Shown here: positions 26,930 to 35,769 of the stretch, in pieces
Numbering within the stretch: the stretch's first letter is position 1
How the letters are laid out: each line of letters begins with the position of its first letter
DNA from: Opitutaceae bacterium
Lineage (GTDB): Bacteria > Verrucomicrobiota > Verrucomicrobiia > Opitutales > Opitutaceae
Length of the DNA: 64,000 nucleotides
NCBI GenBank assembly: GCA_019455245.1
Contig: JACFMR010000001.1
Span: forward strand, 151,512-215,511
Reading direction: 5' to 3'
Translations under genes and position numbers: made by a program
The notes under the pieces: generated by a model
Databases searched by the model: none
Told to the model about the DNA's origin: nothing
The model's input: only the letters and a program-made list of their open reading frames with translations

Positions 26930-27412
26930 TCAGCGCCGCTCAAGCAGCGCGACGGCGTGCGCGGCGAGGGCCAGGCCGCGCCCGATGTCCCCCACCTGCT
27001 CGTTGGTGGTGGCCTTGAGCCCGAGTTGCGCGGGATCGATGCCCGCCGAGGCGGCGAGACGGGCTTTCATCGCGTCGATGCGGCCCTGCAACTTCGGTTT
27101 TTCGGCAATGACGGAGGCGTCGATGTTCACGATCCGCCAGCCGCGCTGCGCGAGTTCGTCCACCACCCGCCGGAGCAGAACCTGTGAATCGATGTTTTTG
27201 TAGGCCGGGTCGGTGTTGGGGAAAAAGTGCCCGATGTCGGCCAGACCGGCGGCGCCGAGCAGGGCGTCGCAGATGGCGTGGGTCAGGGCATCGGCATCAG
27301 AATGGCCGTCGAGACCGTAATCAGTGTCGAAGCGCACGCCGCCCAGAATCATCGGGCGGCCGGGCGCGAAGCGGTGGATGTCGTAACCGTGACCGATGCG
27401 CAGGGAACTCAT
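26930..27412 (-). CDS. ispF: 2-C-methyl-D-erythritol 2,4-cyclodiphosphate synthase
   Basis: The 160-residue enzyme cyclises CDP-ME-2-phosphate to MEcPP in the non-mevalonate (MEP) isoprenoid pathway. The metal-binding GYDIHRF motif (Asp11, His13), LDGHSDADALTHAICDALLG, the substrate loop and the C-terminal KATTNEQVG are present. Length is typical. Its start overlaps the ispD stop by 4 bp (ATGA), the usual ispDF arrangement in which translation is coupled. Confidence 0.97.
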   Translation of the reverse strand: MSSLRIGHGYDIHRFAPGRPMILGGVRFDTDYGLDGHSDADALTHAICDALLGAAGLADIGHFFPNTDPAYKNIDSQVLLRRVVDELAQRGWRIVNIDASVIAEKPKLQGRIDAMKARLAASAGIDPAQLGLKATTNEQVGDIGRGLALAAHAVALLERR

Positions 27413-28092
27413 GAGACCTCGTCGTGGTTGAGCAGATACTCCAGCCAGGCGAGATCGGCCGGCGTGGTGAGCTTGGGATTGGGGCGGGAGTTTTCGAGCA
27501 GGGCGATCGGGTGGCCGAGCCGCTCGACCGCGGCGGCATCGTCGGTGATCTTGAGCTGCTTGTCGGCCACGCGCTGGTAGGCGCGGACAATCAGGTCGCG
27601 GGCGAACACCTGCGGGGTTTCCATGGCCCAGAGCCGGGAACGGTCGAGCGTGCGCAGGTGGCCGTCGCCGTGATGTTGCTTGATGGTGTCGGTCACGCGG
27701 TGGGCGAGCACGACGGCGTTTTCGCGCCGGACGATCTTGTGCAGGGCGACGAGTTGCTCGGGCCGGATCAGCGGACGGGCGCAGTCGTGGATGAAGACGT
27801 GGGCGATGTCCTCGGGCAGGGCGGCGAGCGCGTTCATCACGGAGTCCTGCCGCTCGCGGCCGCCGCGCACGAGGATGGACGGGGTCGGGGCGTGGGCGGA
27901 CAGGGCGGTCATCTGCCGTTGGTCGCGGTAAACCACGACGTACAAGTCGGCGATGCCGCTGGCGGCAAAGGCGGCGGCGGAATAGGAGAAGACGGTGCGG
28001 CCGGCGAGCGGGGCGAGCACCTTGTCGTCAACCGCACCGGCCATGCGTCGGCCGCTGCCGGCGGCAAGCAGAATGGCGGCGGTGCGGCTCAT
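27409..28092 (-). CDS. ispD: 2-C-methyl-D-erythritol 4-phosphate cytidylyltransferase
   Basis: A 227-residue CTP-dependent nucleotidyltransferase that makes CDP-methylerythritol in the MEP pathway. It opens with AAILLAAGSGRRM, the CTP-binding loop. Conserved blocks are VVVYRDQ, VRGGRERQDSVMNAL and HDCARPLIRPEQL, with later DTIKQ and TPQVF. It is coupled to ispF by a 4-bp overlap and follows pyrF after a 52-bp gap. The role is well supported. Confidence 0.96.
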   Translation of the reverse strand: MSRTAAILLAAGSGRRMAGAVDDKVLAPLAGRTVFSYSAAAFAASGIADLYVVVYRDQRQMTALSAHAPTPSILVRGGRERQDSVMNALAALPEDIAHVFIHDCARPLIRPEQLVALHKIVRRENAVVLAHRVTDTIKQHHGDGHLRTLDRSRLWAMETPQVFARDLIVRAYQRVADKQLKITDDAAAVERLGHPIALLENSRPNPKLTTPADLAWLEYLLNHDEVS

Positions 28093-28102
28093 GGGCGGGG
28101 GG

Positions 28103-28122
28103 CGCGGGTGGGAGAACCCGCG
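28103..28122 (-). other. Stem-loop in the pyrF-ispD gap
   Basis: A perfect 7-bp stem (CGCGGGT / ACCCGCG) encloses a 6-nt loop. There is no T-tract on the minus strand. It may be an mRNA-stability or attenuating structure, but its role is not clear. Confidence 0.4.
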
Positions 28123-28144
28123 GTGATGGTTTGGGGGCGGGGTT

Positions 28145-28840
28145 TCATGATGGGGAAATTTCGCCGAGGATTGACCGGGCGGCGGCGGCGGGATCGGGAG
28201 CCTTGAAGATGGGGCGGCCGACCACGAGGTAATTGGCGCCGGCCCGGGCGGCCTCGGCCGGGGTCATGATGCGGGTTTGATCATCGGCCTGGCTGCCGCG
28301 CGGCCGGATGCCCGGGGTGACCAACGTGATGTCCGCCGGCAGGGCATGGCGCAACGGTGCGATTTCCAACGGCGAACAGACGAGCCCGCGCAACCCGGAT
28401 GCCGCGGCGAGTTGGCCCAGCCGGAGCACCTGTTGCTCGGGCGCGTCGGGCACACCGGTTTCACACAGTCCGGCCGCACTGGTCGAGGTCAGCACGGTGA
28501 CGCCCAGCAGCAACAGGTCGGGCGCGTTATCCTGTTGGGCCTTGACCGCCCATTGCATCATCTCGCGTCCGCCGGCGGTGTGCAGGGTGAGCATGCCGAT
28601 GGGCAGGCGGGAAACGGATTCGACCGCCTTGGCCACCGTGTTGGGGATGTCGTGCAGCTTGAGGTCGAGAAAAACCCGGAAACCCAGGTCGGCGATTTCG
28701 CGAACGCAGTCCGGCCCGTTGGCGGTGAACAGCTCAAGACCGACCTTCACCCAGCGCACGGTGCCTTGCAACTGGCGGAGGACGGGAGTGACCGCGCCCG
28801 TGGATTGGGCGTCGAGGACGAGGATCAGATCGCAGGACAT
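28145..28840 (-). CDS. pyrF: Orotidine-5-prime-phosphate decarboxylase
   Basis: The 231-residue class I OMP decarboxylase makes UMP. Visible elements are LILVLDAQSTG at the start, KVGLELFTANG, and the catalytic DLKLHDIPNTVAKAV (Lys and two Asp). VTPGIRPRGSQADDQTRIMT binds phosphate, followed by ANYLVVGRPIF. The ATG at 28840 (MSCDL) is chosen; the longer frame adds 15 residues with no similarity. It is the first gene of the long minus-strand run that continues into ispDF. Confidence 0.96.
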   Translation of the reverse strand: MSCDLILVLDAQSTGAVTPVLRQLQGTVRWVKVGLELFTANGPDCVREIADLGFRVFLDLKLHDIPNTVAKAVESVSRLPIGMLTLHTAGGREMMQWAVKAQQDNAPDLLLLGVTVLTSTSAAGLCETGVPDAPEQQVLRLGQLAAASGLRGLVCSPLEIAPLRHALPADITLVTPGIRPRGSQADDQTRIMTPAEAARAGANYLVVGRPIFKAPDPAAAARSILGEISPS

Positions 28841-28917
28841 GTGACCGGAAGTTGTGCACGGGATTTGCGCCAAATCCAAAACCAAAAATCGGACGGACTG
28901 GATTTGGCCGTGGCGAT

Positions 28918-29814
28918 GTGCCTAACTGCGGGCCGTTGAAACCGGTCCGACTTTTTTCCCCCGCCAAAATCAACCTGCTGCTCGCCGTCACGGGCCGCCG
29001 GCCGGACGGATTTCATGATCTGGTGTCGCTGGTGGCGCCGCTGGACTGGGGCGATTGGCTCGAAGCGGAGCCGGCGGACGACTTCAGTCTGGTTTGTGAT
29101 GATCCGGAAGTGCCGGTGGACGGAAGGAATCTGGTGTTGCGCGCCGCCGCGGCGTTTCGGGGGGCGACGGGGTGGCGCGGAGGCGCGGTGTTTCGGTTGA
29201 CGAAGCGCATCCCGATGGGGGCGGGACTCGGCGGCGGCAGCAGCAATGCGGTGGCGGCGCTGCGGGCGTTGAACGAACTGGCGGGGCGGCCGCTGGCCGA
29301 CACCGGCCTGGCGGCGGTGGCCGCGAACCTCGGGGCGGATTGCACGCTGTTTTTGGCCGGCGCGCCGGTGGTGATGCGCGGCAAGGGCGACTTGGTGGAG
29401 GTGCTGCCACCCACGGTCGCGGAACGCCTGCGGGGACGCCGGGTGCTTGTTTTCAAACCCGGTTTCGGCGTGGCGACGGCCTGGGCCTACGGCCGGATGG
29501 CGGCACAACCGCGGCATTACGTGGCGGCCGACGCCGTGGAGGCGAGCTTGGCGCGTTGGCTGCATGATACCGAGGCCCCGCCCACGGACATCGTCGGCAA
29601 CAACATGGAGGGGGTGGTATTCGAAAAATACCCGGCTTTGCCGGTGCTGCATGAACGCTTGCGGCAACGATTCGGAGTCATCCCCGGCATGAGCGGCAGC
29701 GGCAGCGCCTCGTTTGTTTTTGTCGATGCTTTGCAGGACGAAAGCTCGATCAGCGCCTGCATTCGCGACGCCTGGGGCCCGGGATCGTTTGTGGTCGCGG
29801 CAAACTTGACATAA
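28918..29814 (+). CDS. ispE: 4-diphosphocytidyl-2-C-methyl-D-erythritol kinase
   Basis: This GHMP-family kinase acts between IspD and IspF in the MEP pathway. Key motifs are LFSPAKINLLLAVTGRRPDG, the ATP loop PMGAGLGGGSSNAVAALRAL and PGMSGSGSASFVF. The gene starts at GTG 28918 (MPNCGPLKPVRLF) or TTG 28936 (MKPVRLF). The further upstream part of the frame, through 28852, lacks family similarity. It is divergent from pyrF and unites all three middle MEP enzymes within 3 kb. About 298 residues, as usual. Confidence 0.95.
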   Translation: MPNCGPLKPVRLFSPAKINLLLAVTGRRPDGFHDLVSLVAPLDWGDWLEAEPADDFSLVCDDPEVPVDGRNLVLRAAAAFRGATGWRGGAVFRLTKRIPMGAGLGGGSSNAVAALRALNELAGRPLADTGLAAVAANLGADCTLFLAGAPVVMRGKGDLVEVLPPTVAERLRGRRVLVFKPGFGVATAWAYGRMAAQPRHYVAADAVEASLARWLHDTEAPPTDIVGNNMEGVVFEKYPALPVLHERLRQRFGVIPGMSGSGSASFVFVDALQDESSISACIRDAWGPGSFVVAANLT

Positions 29815-29894
29815 ATCACCATTGACCTGCCCGGGCGGGGACGGGTTATCGTCCGGCGCAGCCCGTGCGTTTTCCGCGGGCTGCTCAGACCCAT

Positions 29895-31664
29895 ATGCCC
29901 CCGGACACGAGCGACAATCAAGAAGTCATCCTGCAAGGCATTCCTGCATCGCAGGGCATCGCCTACGGGCAGCTGTTCGTCTACATCCAAAGCGATGTCG
30001 AGATTCCGAGCTACAATGTGGATCCCGAGAAGCGGATCGACGAGGTGGCGCGGTTTGACCAGGCGCTGGTGAGCACCCGGCAGCAGATCGCGAAGATCCA
30101 GGCCGAGGTGGAGAAAAACATCGGGGCCGAGGAGGCGCGGATTTTCGACGCGCACCTGATGGTGCTGGAGGACCAGGCGCTGACCTCGGAGGTGATCCGC
30201 GAGTTTGAGAAGACCGGCAACAACATCGAGACGTGCTTCAACCGGGTCTCGCAGCGGTATGTGCAGGCGTTCACCGAGATCGACGATGAATACCTGCGCG
30301 AGCGGGCGAGCGACATCCGCGACGTGGCGCAGCGCGTCCTGCAGAACCTGCTCGGGCAGGCGGAAAACAGCCTGAGCCGGCTGGCGGACAAGCGCATTGT
30401 GGTGGCCAATGACATCTCGCCGTCCGATTCGGCCAGCATCGACCGCAGCGCGGCGTTGGCGGTGGTCACCGATTCCGGCAGCAAGACGAGTCATGCGGTG
30501 ATCGTGGCGCGTTCCATGAAGGTGCCGGCCATCGTGGGCATGCGCGATCTCAGCGCCCGCGCGCGCAACGGTCAGTGGGCCATCGTCGACGGTTACGAGG
30601 GCGTGGTGATCCTCAACCCGTCTGAGTCGACACTTTTCCGCTACGGCAAGATCCAGGCGCAGAAGAAAACCCTCGAAGGCCGGTTGCTGGAGGCCAACCG
30701 CGAGCCGGCGGTCACGCTGGACGGCGAACGGGTTACCCTGCTGGCGAACATCGAGAAGGTCGACGAGGTCGGCCTGGTCAACGATTACAATGCCGACGGG
30801 GTGGGCCTGTTTCGCACCGAGTATCTCTATCTCAACAGCGCGCGCATGCCGTCGGAGAGCGAGCAGACCGTGGCCTATCGCAAGGTGGCGGAGTCGCTCG
30901 CCCCGAAGCCGGTGATCATCCGCTCGCTGGACCTGGGCGGGGACAAGCCGATGAGCGGCAGCCCGCACCTGTTTCCCAAGGAGGACAATCCCTTCATGGG
31001 TTTCCGGGCGATCCGGTTTTGCCTGGAGCACACGGACATCTTCAAGGACCAGTTGCGGGCCATTCTGGCGGCCAGCGCGCATGGGAAAATCCGGCTGATG
31101 TATCCGATGATCAGCGGGGCCGAGGAACTCGCGCGGGCGAACGCGATTCTGGCGGAATGCAAGGACGAGTTGCGCGCCCGGGGCACGCCGTTTGACGAGA
31201 AAATGGAGGTCGGGGCCATGATTGAAATCCCGAGCGCGGCGACCACCAGCGACATCCTCGCGACGCAGTGCGATTTTTTCAGCATCGGCACCAACGACCT
31301 GATCCAATACCTGCTCGCGATCGACCGGGTGAACGACCGCATCGCCCACCTTTACGAGCCCACCCATCCGGCCGTGTTGCGCACGCTGCGTCATGTCGTC
31401 GAGCAGGCGCACCAGCAGAAGGTGCCGGTCAGCATTTGCGGGGAGATGGGCGGCGATCCGGTGCTGGTGCCGCTGCTGCTCGGGCTCGGGGTGGATTCGC
31501 TGAGCATGACCCCGCCGTTGATCCCGGCGGTGCGCTACCTGGTGCGGGCGATGAAGCTGGCGGATGCGCGCAAGCTGGCGGCCAAGGCGCTGAAACTCAC
31601 CGATGCGAAGGAGATCTACGCGCTGTGCACCGAGTTTTACCGGGAGCGCGTGCGGGTCGAGTGA
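29895..31664 (+). CDS. ptsI: Phosphoenolpyruvate-protein phosphotransferase (PTS enzyme I)
   Basis: The 589-residue enzyme I phosphorylates HPr from PEP. The N-terminal domain holds the phosphorylated His in SGSKTSHAVIVARSM. The PEP-binding C-terminal barrel has DGVGLFRTEYLYL, RSLDLGGDKP, FFSIGTNDLIQYLLAIDR and the catalytic Cys in VSICGEMGGDP. The ATG at 29895 is preferred over the one at 29865. No ptsH (HPr) or EII gene is within reach, so partners must lie elsewhere. It starts 80 bp after ispE. Confidence 0.96.
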   Translation: MPPDTSDNQEVILQGIPASQGIAYGQLFVYIQSDVEIPSYNVDPEKRIDEVARFDQALVSTRQQIAKIQAEVEKNIGAEEARIFDAHLMVLEDQALTSEVIREFEKTGNNIETCFNRVSQRYVQAFTEIDDEYLRERASDIRDVAQRVLQNLLGQAENSLSRLADKRIVVANDISPSDSASIDRSAALAVVTDSGSKTSHAVIVARSMKVPAIVGMRDLSARARNGQWAIVDGYEGVVILNPSESTLFRYGKIQAQKKTLEGRLLEANREPAVTLDGERVTLLANIEKVDEVGLVNDYNADGVGLFRTEYLYLNSARMPSESEQTVAYRKVAESLAPKPVIIRSLDLGGDKPMSGSPHLFPKEDNPFMGFRAIRFCLEHTDIFKDQLRAILAASAHGKIRLMYPMISGAEELARANAILAECKDELRARGTPFDEKMEVGAMIEIPSAATTSDILATQCDFFSIGTNDLIQYLLAIDRVNDRIAHLYEPTHPAVLRTLRHVVEQAHQQKVPVSICGEMGGDPVLVPLLLGLGVDSLSMTPPLIPAVRYLVRAMKLADARKLAAKALKLTDAKEIYALCTEFYRERVRVE

Positions 31665-31666
31665 GC

Positions 31667-31701
31667 GCCGCCCGCCTTTGCGGTTGGCAAGGCCCGGCGG
31701 C
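31667..31701 (+). other. GC-rich stem-loop after ptsI
   Basis: GCCGCC and GCCTT on the left (31667-31678) pair with the matching strand at 31689-31701 around an internal bulge and a 10-nt loop. No T-tract follows, so a terminator role is weak. Confidence 0.3.
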
Positions 31702-31721
31702 AGCGGTTACATTGACGGTCG

Positions 31722-33815
31722 GTGTCCCATACCCCTGACAACAACGACAATTTGCGCGCGGCCGAACAACGGTTGGAGCATGCTTGGACCAACCGTGAAC
31801 TGGAGCCGTCGGCCTTGCGCGGCGTGGCGGAAACCGTGTTGGCGGAATTTGCGCAGACGTCCGGCGCCGAACGGCTGCTGGCCCGGGCTCGACTGGCCCG
31901 CGCCCATGCCCTCACCAATGCCGGCGATTTTGCGGAGGCCGGTGCCCTGGCTGATCTTGCCGCCGAGGAATTTCGGCGGTTGGGCGACAGCGAGCATGCG
32001 GCTTGGGCGGATTTGTCCCGCGCCGTCTGTGCCTATTACCGTTCCGATTATGAAACCGCGCGGCGGTTGACCGAAGGGGCCCGGGATGCCTTTGCCGCGC
32101 TGGCCAACGACCGGGGACAGGCATCGGCCCACAGTGCCCTGGCCAACATCGCGCGGGTGAGCGGACAGACGGGCCCGGCACTGGTCCATGCCCGTCATGC
32201 GCTCGACCTGTTTCGCGCCTGCGAACACCGGCCGGGCCTGGCGATGACGCTGAACAACCTGGGTGCGATTGCCCACGATTTGGGGGATTTCAAGCAGGCG
32301 GTGTCCTACTTTGAAGAGGCGCTGAAAATCGCCCGGGCGATGGGCTATCGCCGGGTGGAGGGGTTTGCGCTGAACAACATCGGCTCGTCCTGTGAGGCGG
32401 GCGGCGACATCGCAACGGCGTTGGCCTGGCACCGCGAAAGTTTTGCGCTCAAGGAGAAAACCGGCGACCGTCGCGGCCAGGCCATTTCGCTCAACAACAT
32501 CGGCATCGCCCTGAAGAAACTGGGCCGTCACGCGGAGGCGCTGGAGCAGCAGCAACGCGGGCTGGAGCTTTTCCGCGCGATGGAGGACGACTGGGGCCAG
32601 TCCTATTGCCAGCTGGAACTGGGTGACCTGGCGGCGAAGCGCGGCGAAAGGAACCGGGCCCGCGAGCATTTTGAACAGAGTCTGACTTTGCGGCGGAAGA
32701 TCGGCGACCGTCGCCTCGAAGGTGAGGCGCTGCTGGCCCTGGCCGGTTTGTTGCTGCCGGCGGCGGCAGACTCCGCGGACCTGGTGCAGGCGCGGAACTG
32801 CGCCGCCGGCGCCCTGGCGATTGCCGAGGAAATGGACGTGTTGCCCCTGCGTTATGAAGCGCGTCGCCAATTGCAGCAGATCGAGCGGGCGGCGGGCCGG
32901 TTGGAGCAGGCGCTGGGGCATTGCGAAGAGGCGATGACCTTGGAAAAGCAGATCGCCCGGCGCGAGGCCGACGAGCGGCTCAACAGCCTGCGCGTGCTGC
33001 ACGAGGTGGAGACCGCCCGTTTGGAACTGGAGCAGGAGCGTACGCGGGCCAAGGAACTCGAGGCGGCGCTGCACGAGGCGGAGCGGCAACGCCAACGGGC
33101 GGCCGCCGCGGATGAAGCCAAAAGTGAGACCCTCCGCATCGTCGCCCATGATCTGCGCAATCCGGTCGCGGCCATCCGCGCCGTGGCGGATTTGCTGGTG
33201 GACCGCGTCCAACGGGATACCGAAGGCAGCGAGTATTGCGACATGATCGCGACCTCGGCGGACGAAGTGCTGGAGATGGTCGGCAACCTCATGGAAGAGG
33301 CGGCGTTGGCGGATGGCGACCTGCCGCGGGAGCGCCGGCCCGTGGATGTGTCGCGGATCCTGCAGGCGCAGGTGCGCGCACATGCGGCCCAGGCGCGGTT
33401 GAAGCGGTTGCGTTTCGAGACCAACGTGCCGGACGTCCTGGTCCTCACCGCGAATGAAAAGTGGCTCAACACGATCTTCACCAATCTCATTTCCAACGCG
33501 CTGAAGTTCAGCCCCAGGAACGCCACCGTGATCGTGGACGCAGAACGGGAAAAGAACCCCGACGGTGCCGAAGCCATCCATGTGACGATAACCGATCAGG
33601 GCCCGGGACTGAACGCCGCCGACATGGAGCGTTTGTTTGGCAAATACGCCCGCCTCTCGGCCCAGCCCACCGGCGGGGAACCTTCAAGCGGACTCGGGCT
33701 CTTCCTGGTGCGCAAGCTGGTCGAGCTGCAGCATGGACGCGTCTGGGCGGAGAGCACCGGGACCGGACGCGGCAGCCGGTTTCACGTCGTGCTGCCCTTG
33801 GACGGTACGGGCTGA
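31722..33815 (+). CDS. TPR-containing histidine kinase
   Basis: A 697-residue sensor with no clear membrane segment. TPR repeats (about residues 1-390, for example [20 protein letters not shown]) lead into a charged coiled coil (about 400-455, [18 protein letters not shown]). A HisKA domain follows with His476 in [15 protein letters not shown]. The ATPase has the N box [12 protein letters not shown]1 DQGPGLN and G2 [19 protein letters not shown] cytosolic signal sensed through protein contacts is likely. It starts with GTG. Its 3-prime end overlaps the convergent DoxX-like gene by 34 bp. No response regulator is next to it. Confidence 0.9.
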   Translation: MSHTPDNNDNLRAAEQRLEHAWTNRELEPSALRGVAETVLAEFAQTSGAERLLARARLARAHALTNAGDFAEAGALADLAAEEFRRLGDSEHAAWADLSRAVCAYYRSDYETARRLTEGARDAFAALANDRGQASAHSALANIARVSGQTGPALVHARHALDLFRACEHRPGLAMTLNNLGAIAHDLGDFKQAVSYFEEALKIARAMGYRRVEGFALNNIGSSCEAGGDIATALAWHRESFALKEKTGDRRGQAISLNNIGIALKKLGRHAEALEQQQRGLELFRAMEDDWGQSYCQLELGDLAAKRGERNRAREHFEQSLTLRRKIGDRRLEGEALLALAGLLLPAAADSADLVQARNCAAGALAIAEEMDVLPLRYEARRQLQQIERAAGRLEQALGHCEEAMTLEKQIARREADERLNSLRVLHEVETARLELEQERTRAKELEAALHEAERQRQRAAAADEAKSETLRIVAHDLRNPVAAIRAVADLLVDRVQRDTEGSEYCDMIATSADEVLEMVGNLMEEAALADGDLPRERRPVDVSRILQAQVRAHAAQARLKRLRFETNVPDVLVLTANEKWLNTIFTNLISNALKFSPRNATVIVDAEREKNPDGAEAIHVTITDQGPGLNAADMERLFGKYARLSAQPTGGEPSSGLGLFLVRKLVELQHGRVWAESTGTGRGSRFHVVLPLDGTG

Positions 33816-34255
33816 ACCGGCGGACGGGCCCACAGCGGTCGCAGGCGGTCGTAATCCCAGCAGAGGAGATAAAGGCTGCCCAGCAGCATCAGACCGGTGA
33901 TCACCGGCGTGCCCTGAAACCGCATGGATAACGTGATCAGGAAAATGTTCAGGATGATCGGAAAGTAGAGTGCCGCGCCCAGCGTGGTCCAGCGGGGGAT
34001 CAACAAGAGCGCGGCCGCCAGCAATTGGATGAAGCCGAGAAAATTCCAGTAAAAGCCGGTGCGGTAGAGCGCCTCGAAGAAAAAGCCGACCGGATCTTCC
34101 ACCGGCAGAAGCGTGAATCGGTTGCCCGCGAGTTTGGTCCAGCCGGAAGGCAGGAAGCCCAAGGCGAGCAGCAGGCGGATCAACACCGCAAGGTGGCCCA
34201 GCCAAATCTGGCGGCGGGCGGCGGCGTGCCAACGATCGAGGAGAGAGACCGGCAT
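33782..34255 (-). CDS. DoxX-like four-helix membrane protein
   Basis: This 157-residue protein has four predicted membrane helices (about residues 22-38, 65-85, 90-110 and 115-132). The opening [20 protein letters not shown] is typical of DoxX/DoxD-like proteins, which are found with quinone or thiosulfate oxidation or of unknown role. No catalytic motif is visible. Its 3-prime end overlaps the convergent histidine-kinase gene by 34 bp, unusual for two conserved genes but allowed. The family call is moderate; the function is unassigned. Confidence 0.7.
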   Translation of the reverse strand: MPVSLLDRWHAAARRQIWLGHLAVLIRLLLALGFLPSGWTKLAGNRFTLLPVEDPVGFFFEALYRTGFYWNFLGFIQLLAAALLLIPRWTTLGAALYFPIILNIFLITLSMRFQGTPVITGLMLLGSLYLLCWDYDRLRPLWARPPVQPVPSKGSTT

Positions 34256-34380
34256 GCGCTCCGATTATCCTGGATGCCGGGGCGGACAAGCGGTCGGTGA
34301 TGAGCGGGCAAAATTCCGGCACCGGCGGCGTTTCGGCCCCGGGGTATTGTCAAACCGGTCAAGGTGGTTTTCTTGGACCC

Positions 34381-35262
34381 ATGGCCAAAAAAGCATTGTC
34401 TCCCCGTCGTAGTCGTCCCGCCGCTGCGAGCGGCATTTTCAAGCTCGGTGGTGATCTGCCGGTGTATCGGCTGGGTTTCGGGGCGATGCGGGTCATCGGA
34501 CGCGGTGCTTGGGGAGAGCCCAAGGATGCGGCGGCGGCGCGGCGGTTGTTGCGCAAGGTCGTGGATCTCGGCGTCAACCTGATCGACACGGCGGATTCCT
34601 ACGGCCCGGAGGTCAGCGAACGCCTGATTGCCGAGGCGCTGCATCCTTATCCGAAGGGATTGGTCATCGCGACCAAGGGCGGTCTCGTGCGGCCCGGGCC
34701 CGGCGAGTGGGTGCCGGTGGGCCGGCCGGAATACATCCGGCAATGCGTGGAAATGAGCCTGCGCCGGCTGCGGGTTGACTGCATTGATCTCTACCAGTTG
34801 CACAGGATCGATCCCAAGGTGCCCGCGGCGGAAACGCTCGGCGCGTTGAAGCAGCTGCGCCAGGAGGGCAAGATCCGCCACCTCGGGCTGTCGGAGGTCT
34901 CGGTCAAGGAATTGCAACACGCGCGGCGCATCGTGCCGATTGTGAGCGTGCAGAATCTCTACAATCTGGAAAACCGGCGCAGCGAGGCGGTGCTGAAATA
35001 TTGCGAGAAGCACCACATCGCCTTCATCCCGTGGGCGCCGCTGGGTTCGGGCGAGATGGTGCAGCCGGGGCATCCGTTCGCAAAAATTGCGCGCCGGCAC
35101 GGCGCGACGGTGTCGCAGCTCGCGCTGGGTTGGCTGTTGCAGCACTCGCCGGTCATGCTGCCGATTCCCGGCACGGCGAGCCTGGCGCATCTGAAGGAGA
35201 ATGTCGGTGCCGCCGGGCTGAAACTCAGCGCGACGGACTGGGCGGAGGTGGCGCCGGCCTGA
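34381..35262 (+). CDS. Aldo/keto reductase
   Basis: This NADPH-dependent aldo/keto reductase has 293 residues. The conserved tetrad is present: Asp and Tyr in LIDTADSYGPEVSERLI, Lys in VIATKGG, and His in YQLHRID. VSVQNLYNLENR and the late IPGTASLAHLKEN (NADPH binding) complete the family pattern. It most resembles the YdbC/general AKR type acting on aldehydes, with substrate unknown. The ATG at 34381 gives a sensible length; upstream codons in the same frame look like untranslated leader. Confidence 0.9.
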   Translation: MAKKALSPRRSRPAAASGIFKLGGDLPVYRLGFGAMRVIGRGAWGEPKDAAAARRLLRKVVDLGVNLIDTADSYGPEVSERLIAEALHPYPKGLVIATKGGLVRPGPGEWVPVGRPEYIRQCVEMSLRRLRVDCIDLYQLHRIDPKVPAAETLGALKQLRQEGKIRHLGLSEVSVKELQHARRIVPIVSVQNLYNLENRRSEAVLKYCEKHHIAFIPWAPLGSGEMVQPGHPFAKIARRHGATVSQLALGWLLQHSPVMLPIPGTASLAHLKENVGAAGLKLSATDWAEVAPA

Positions 35263-35314
35263 TCCGCGGCCTCGCCGAAGGATGCGGGTTCAAACTGCGG
35301 ACGCAGCGAGCCAT

Positions 35315-35755
35315 TCAGTCCGCCCGGGAGGAGAGGCAGTAAAGCCACCAGCGGGCCTTGGCGCGGCGGCGCGAAGCCGGCTGGCGTTGAAAATACACCG
35401 TCCAGACGGCGCCGTCGTCCATCTGCAGTTCGAACCAGTGGCGGCGCAGATAAAGTTCGCCGCCGCCATGCGTGCGGTCGGGATCAAGCGCCTTCCAGGC
35501 GCGGCGCACGGATTGGACGGTGCGCACCTGCCGGCGCCAAACGAACTGCAGCGGCAGGGCCGGCTCGCCCACCCGGGGCGGCAGCACGGACCCGGTGCCC
35601 GTGGGACGCAGGGCTTCGCTGACAAAGGTTTCCGACGGTGCATCACCCACGGCTTCGGGCATGACGCGAAGCGCGCGGGAAGCCAAACCGGAAGTGCGCC
35701 AACGGAAAGCGGGTGCGAACAGACCGTCACGGCGACGTTCCGGCCCACCTGCCAA
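35315..35755 (-). CDS. Unrecognised conserved-looking protein after pdhC
   Basis: I do not recognise the family with confidence. Of about 146 residues, the C-terminal half looks like a folded domain rich in Trp, Arg and Tyr: LQFVWRRQVRTVQSVRRAW, ELYLRRHWFELQMDDGAVW, VYFQRQPASRRRAKARWWLY. This resembles DUF6504-like short proteins. The start is uncertain: TTG at 35755, or ATG at 35662 giving about 115 residues. It begins about 14 bp after the pdhC stop on the same strand, so it may be the last gene of the pdh operon. Confidence 0.55.
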   Translation of the reverse strand: MAGGPERRRDGLFAPAFRWRTSGLASRALRVMPEAVGDAPSETFVSEALRPTGTGSVLPPRVGEPALPLQFVWRRQVRTVQSVRRAWKALDPDRTHGGGELYLRRHWFELQMDDGAVWTVYFQRQPASRRRAKARWWLYCLSSRAD

Positions 35756-35769
35756 ACGCGGCTGCGGTT

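Noticed and set aside
29822..29852. Possible promoter before ptsI (TTGACC, then TATCGT)
   Set aside because: The spacer of 19 is too long and the -10 has only four matches; evidence too weak to list.
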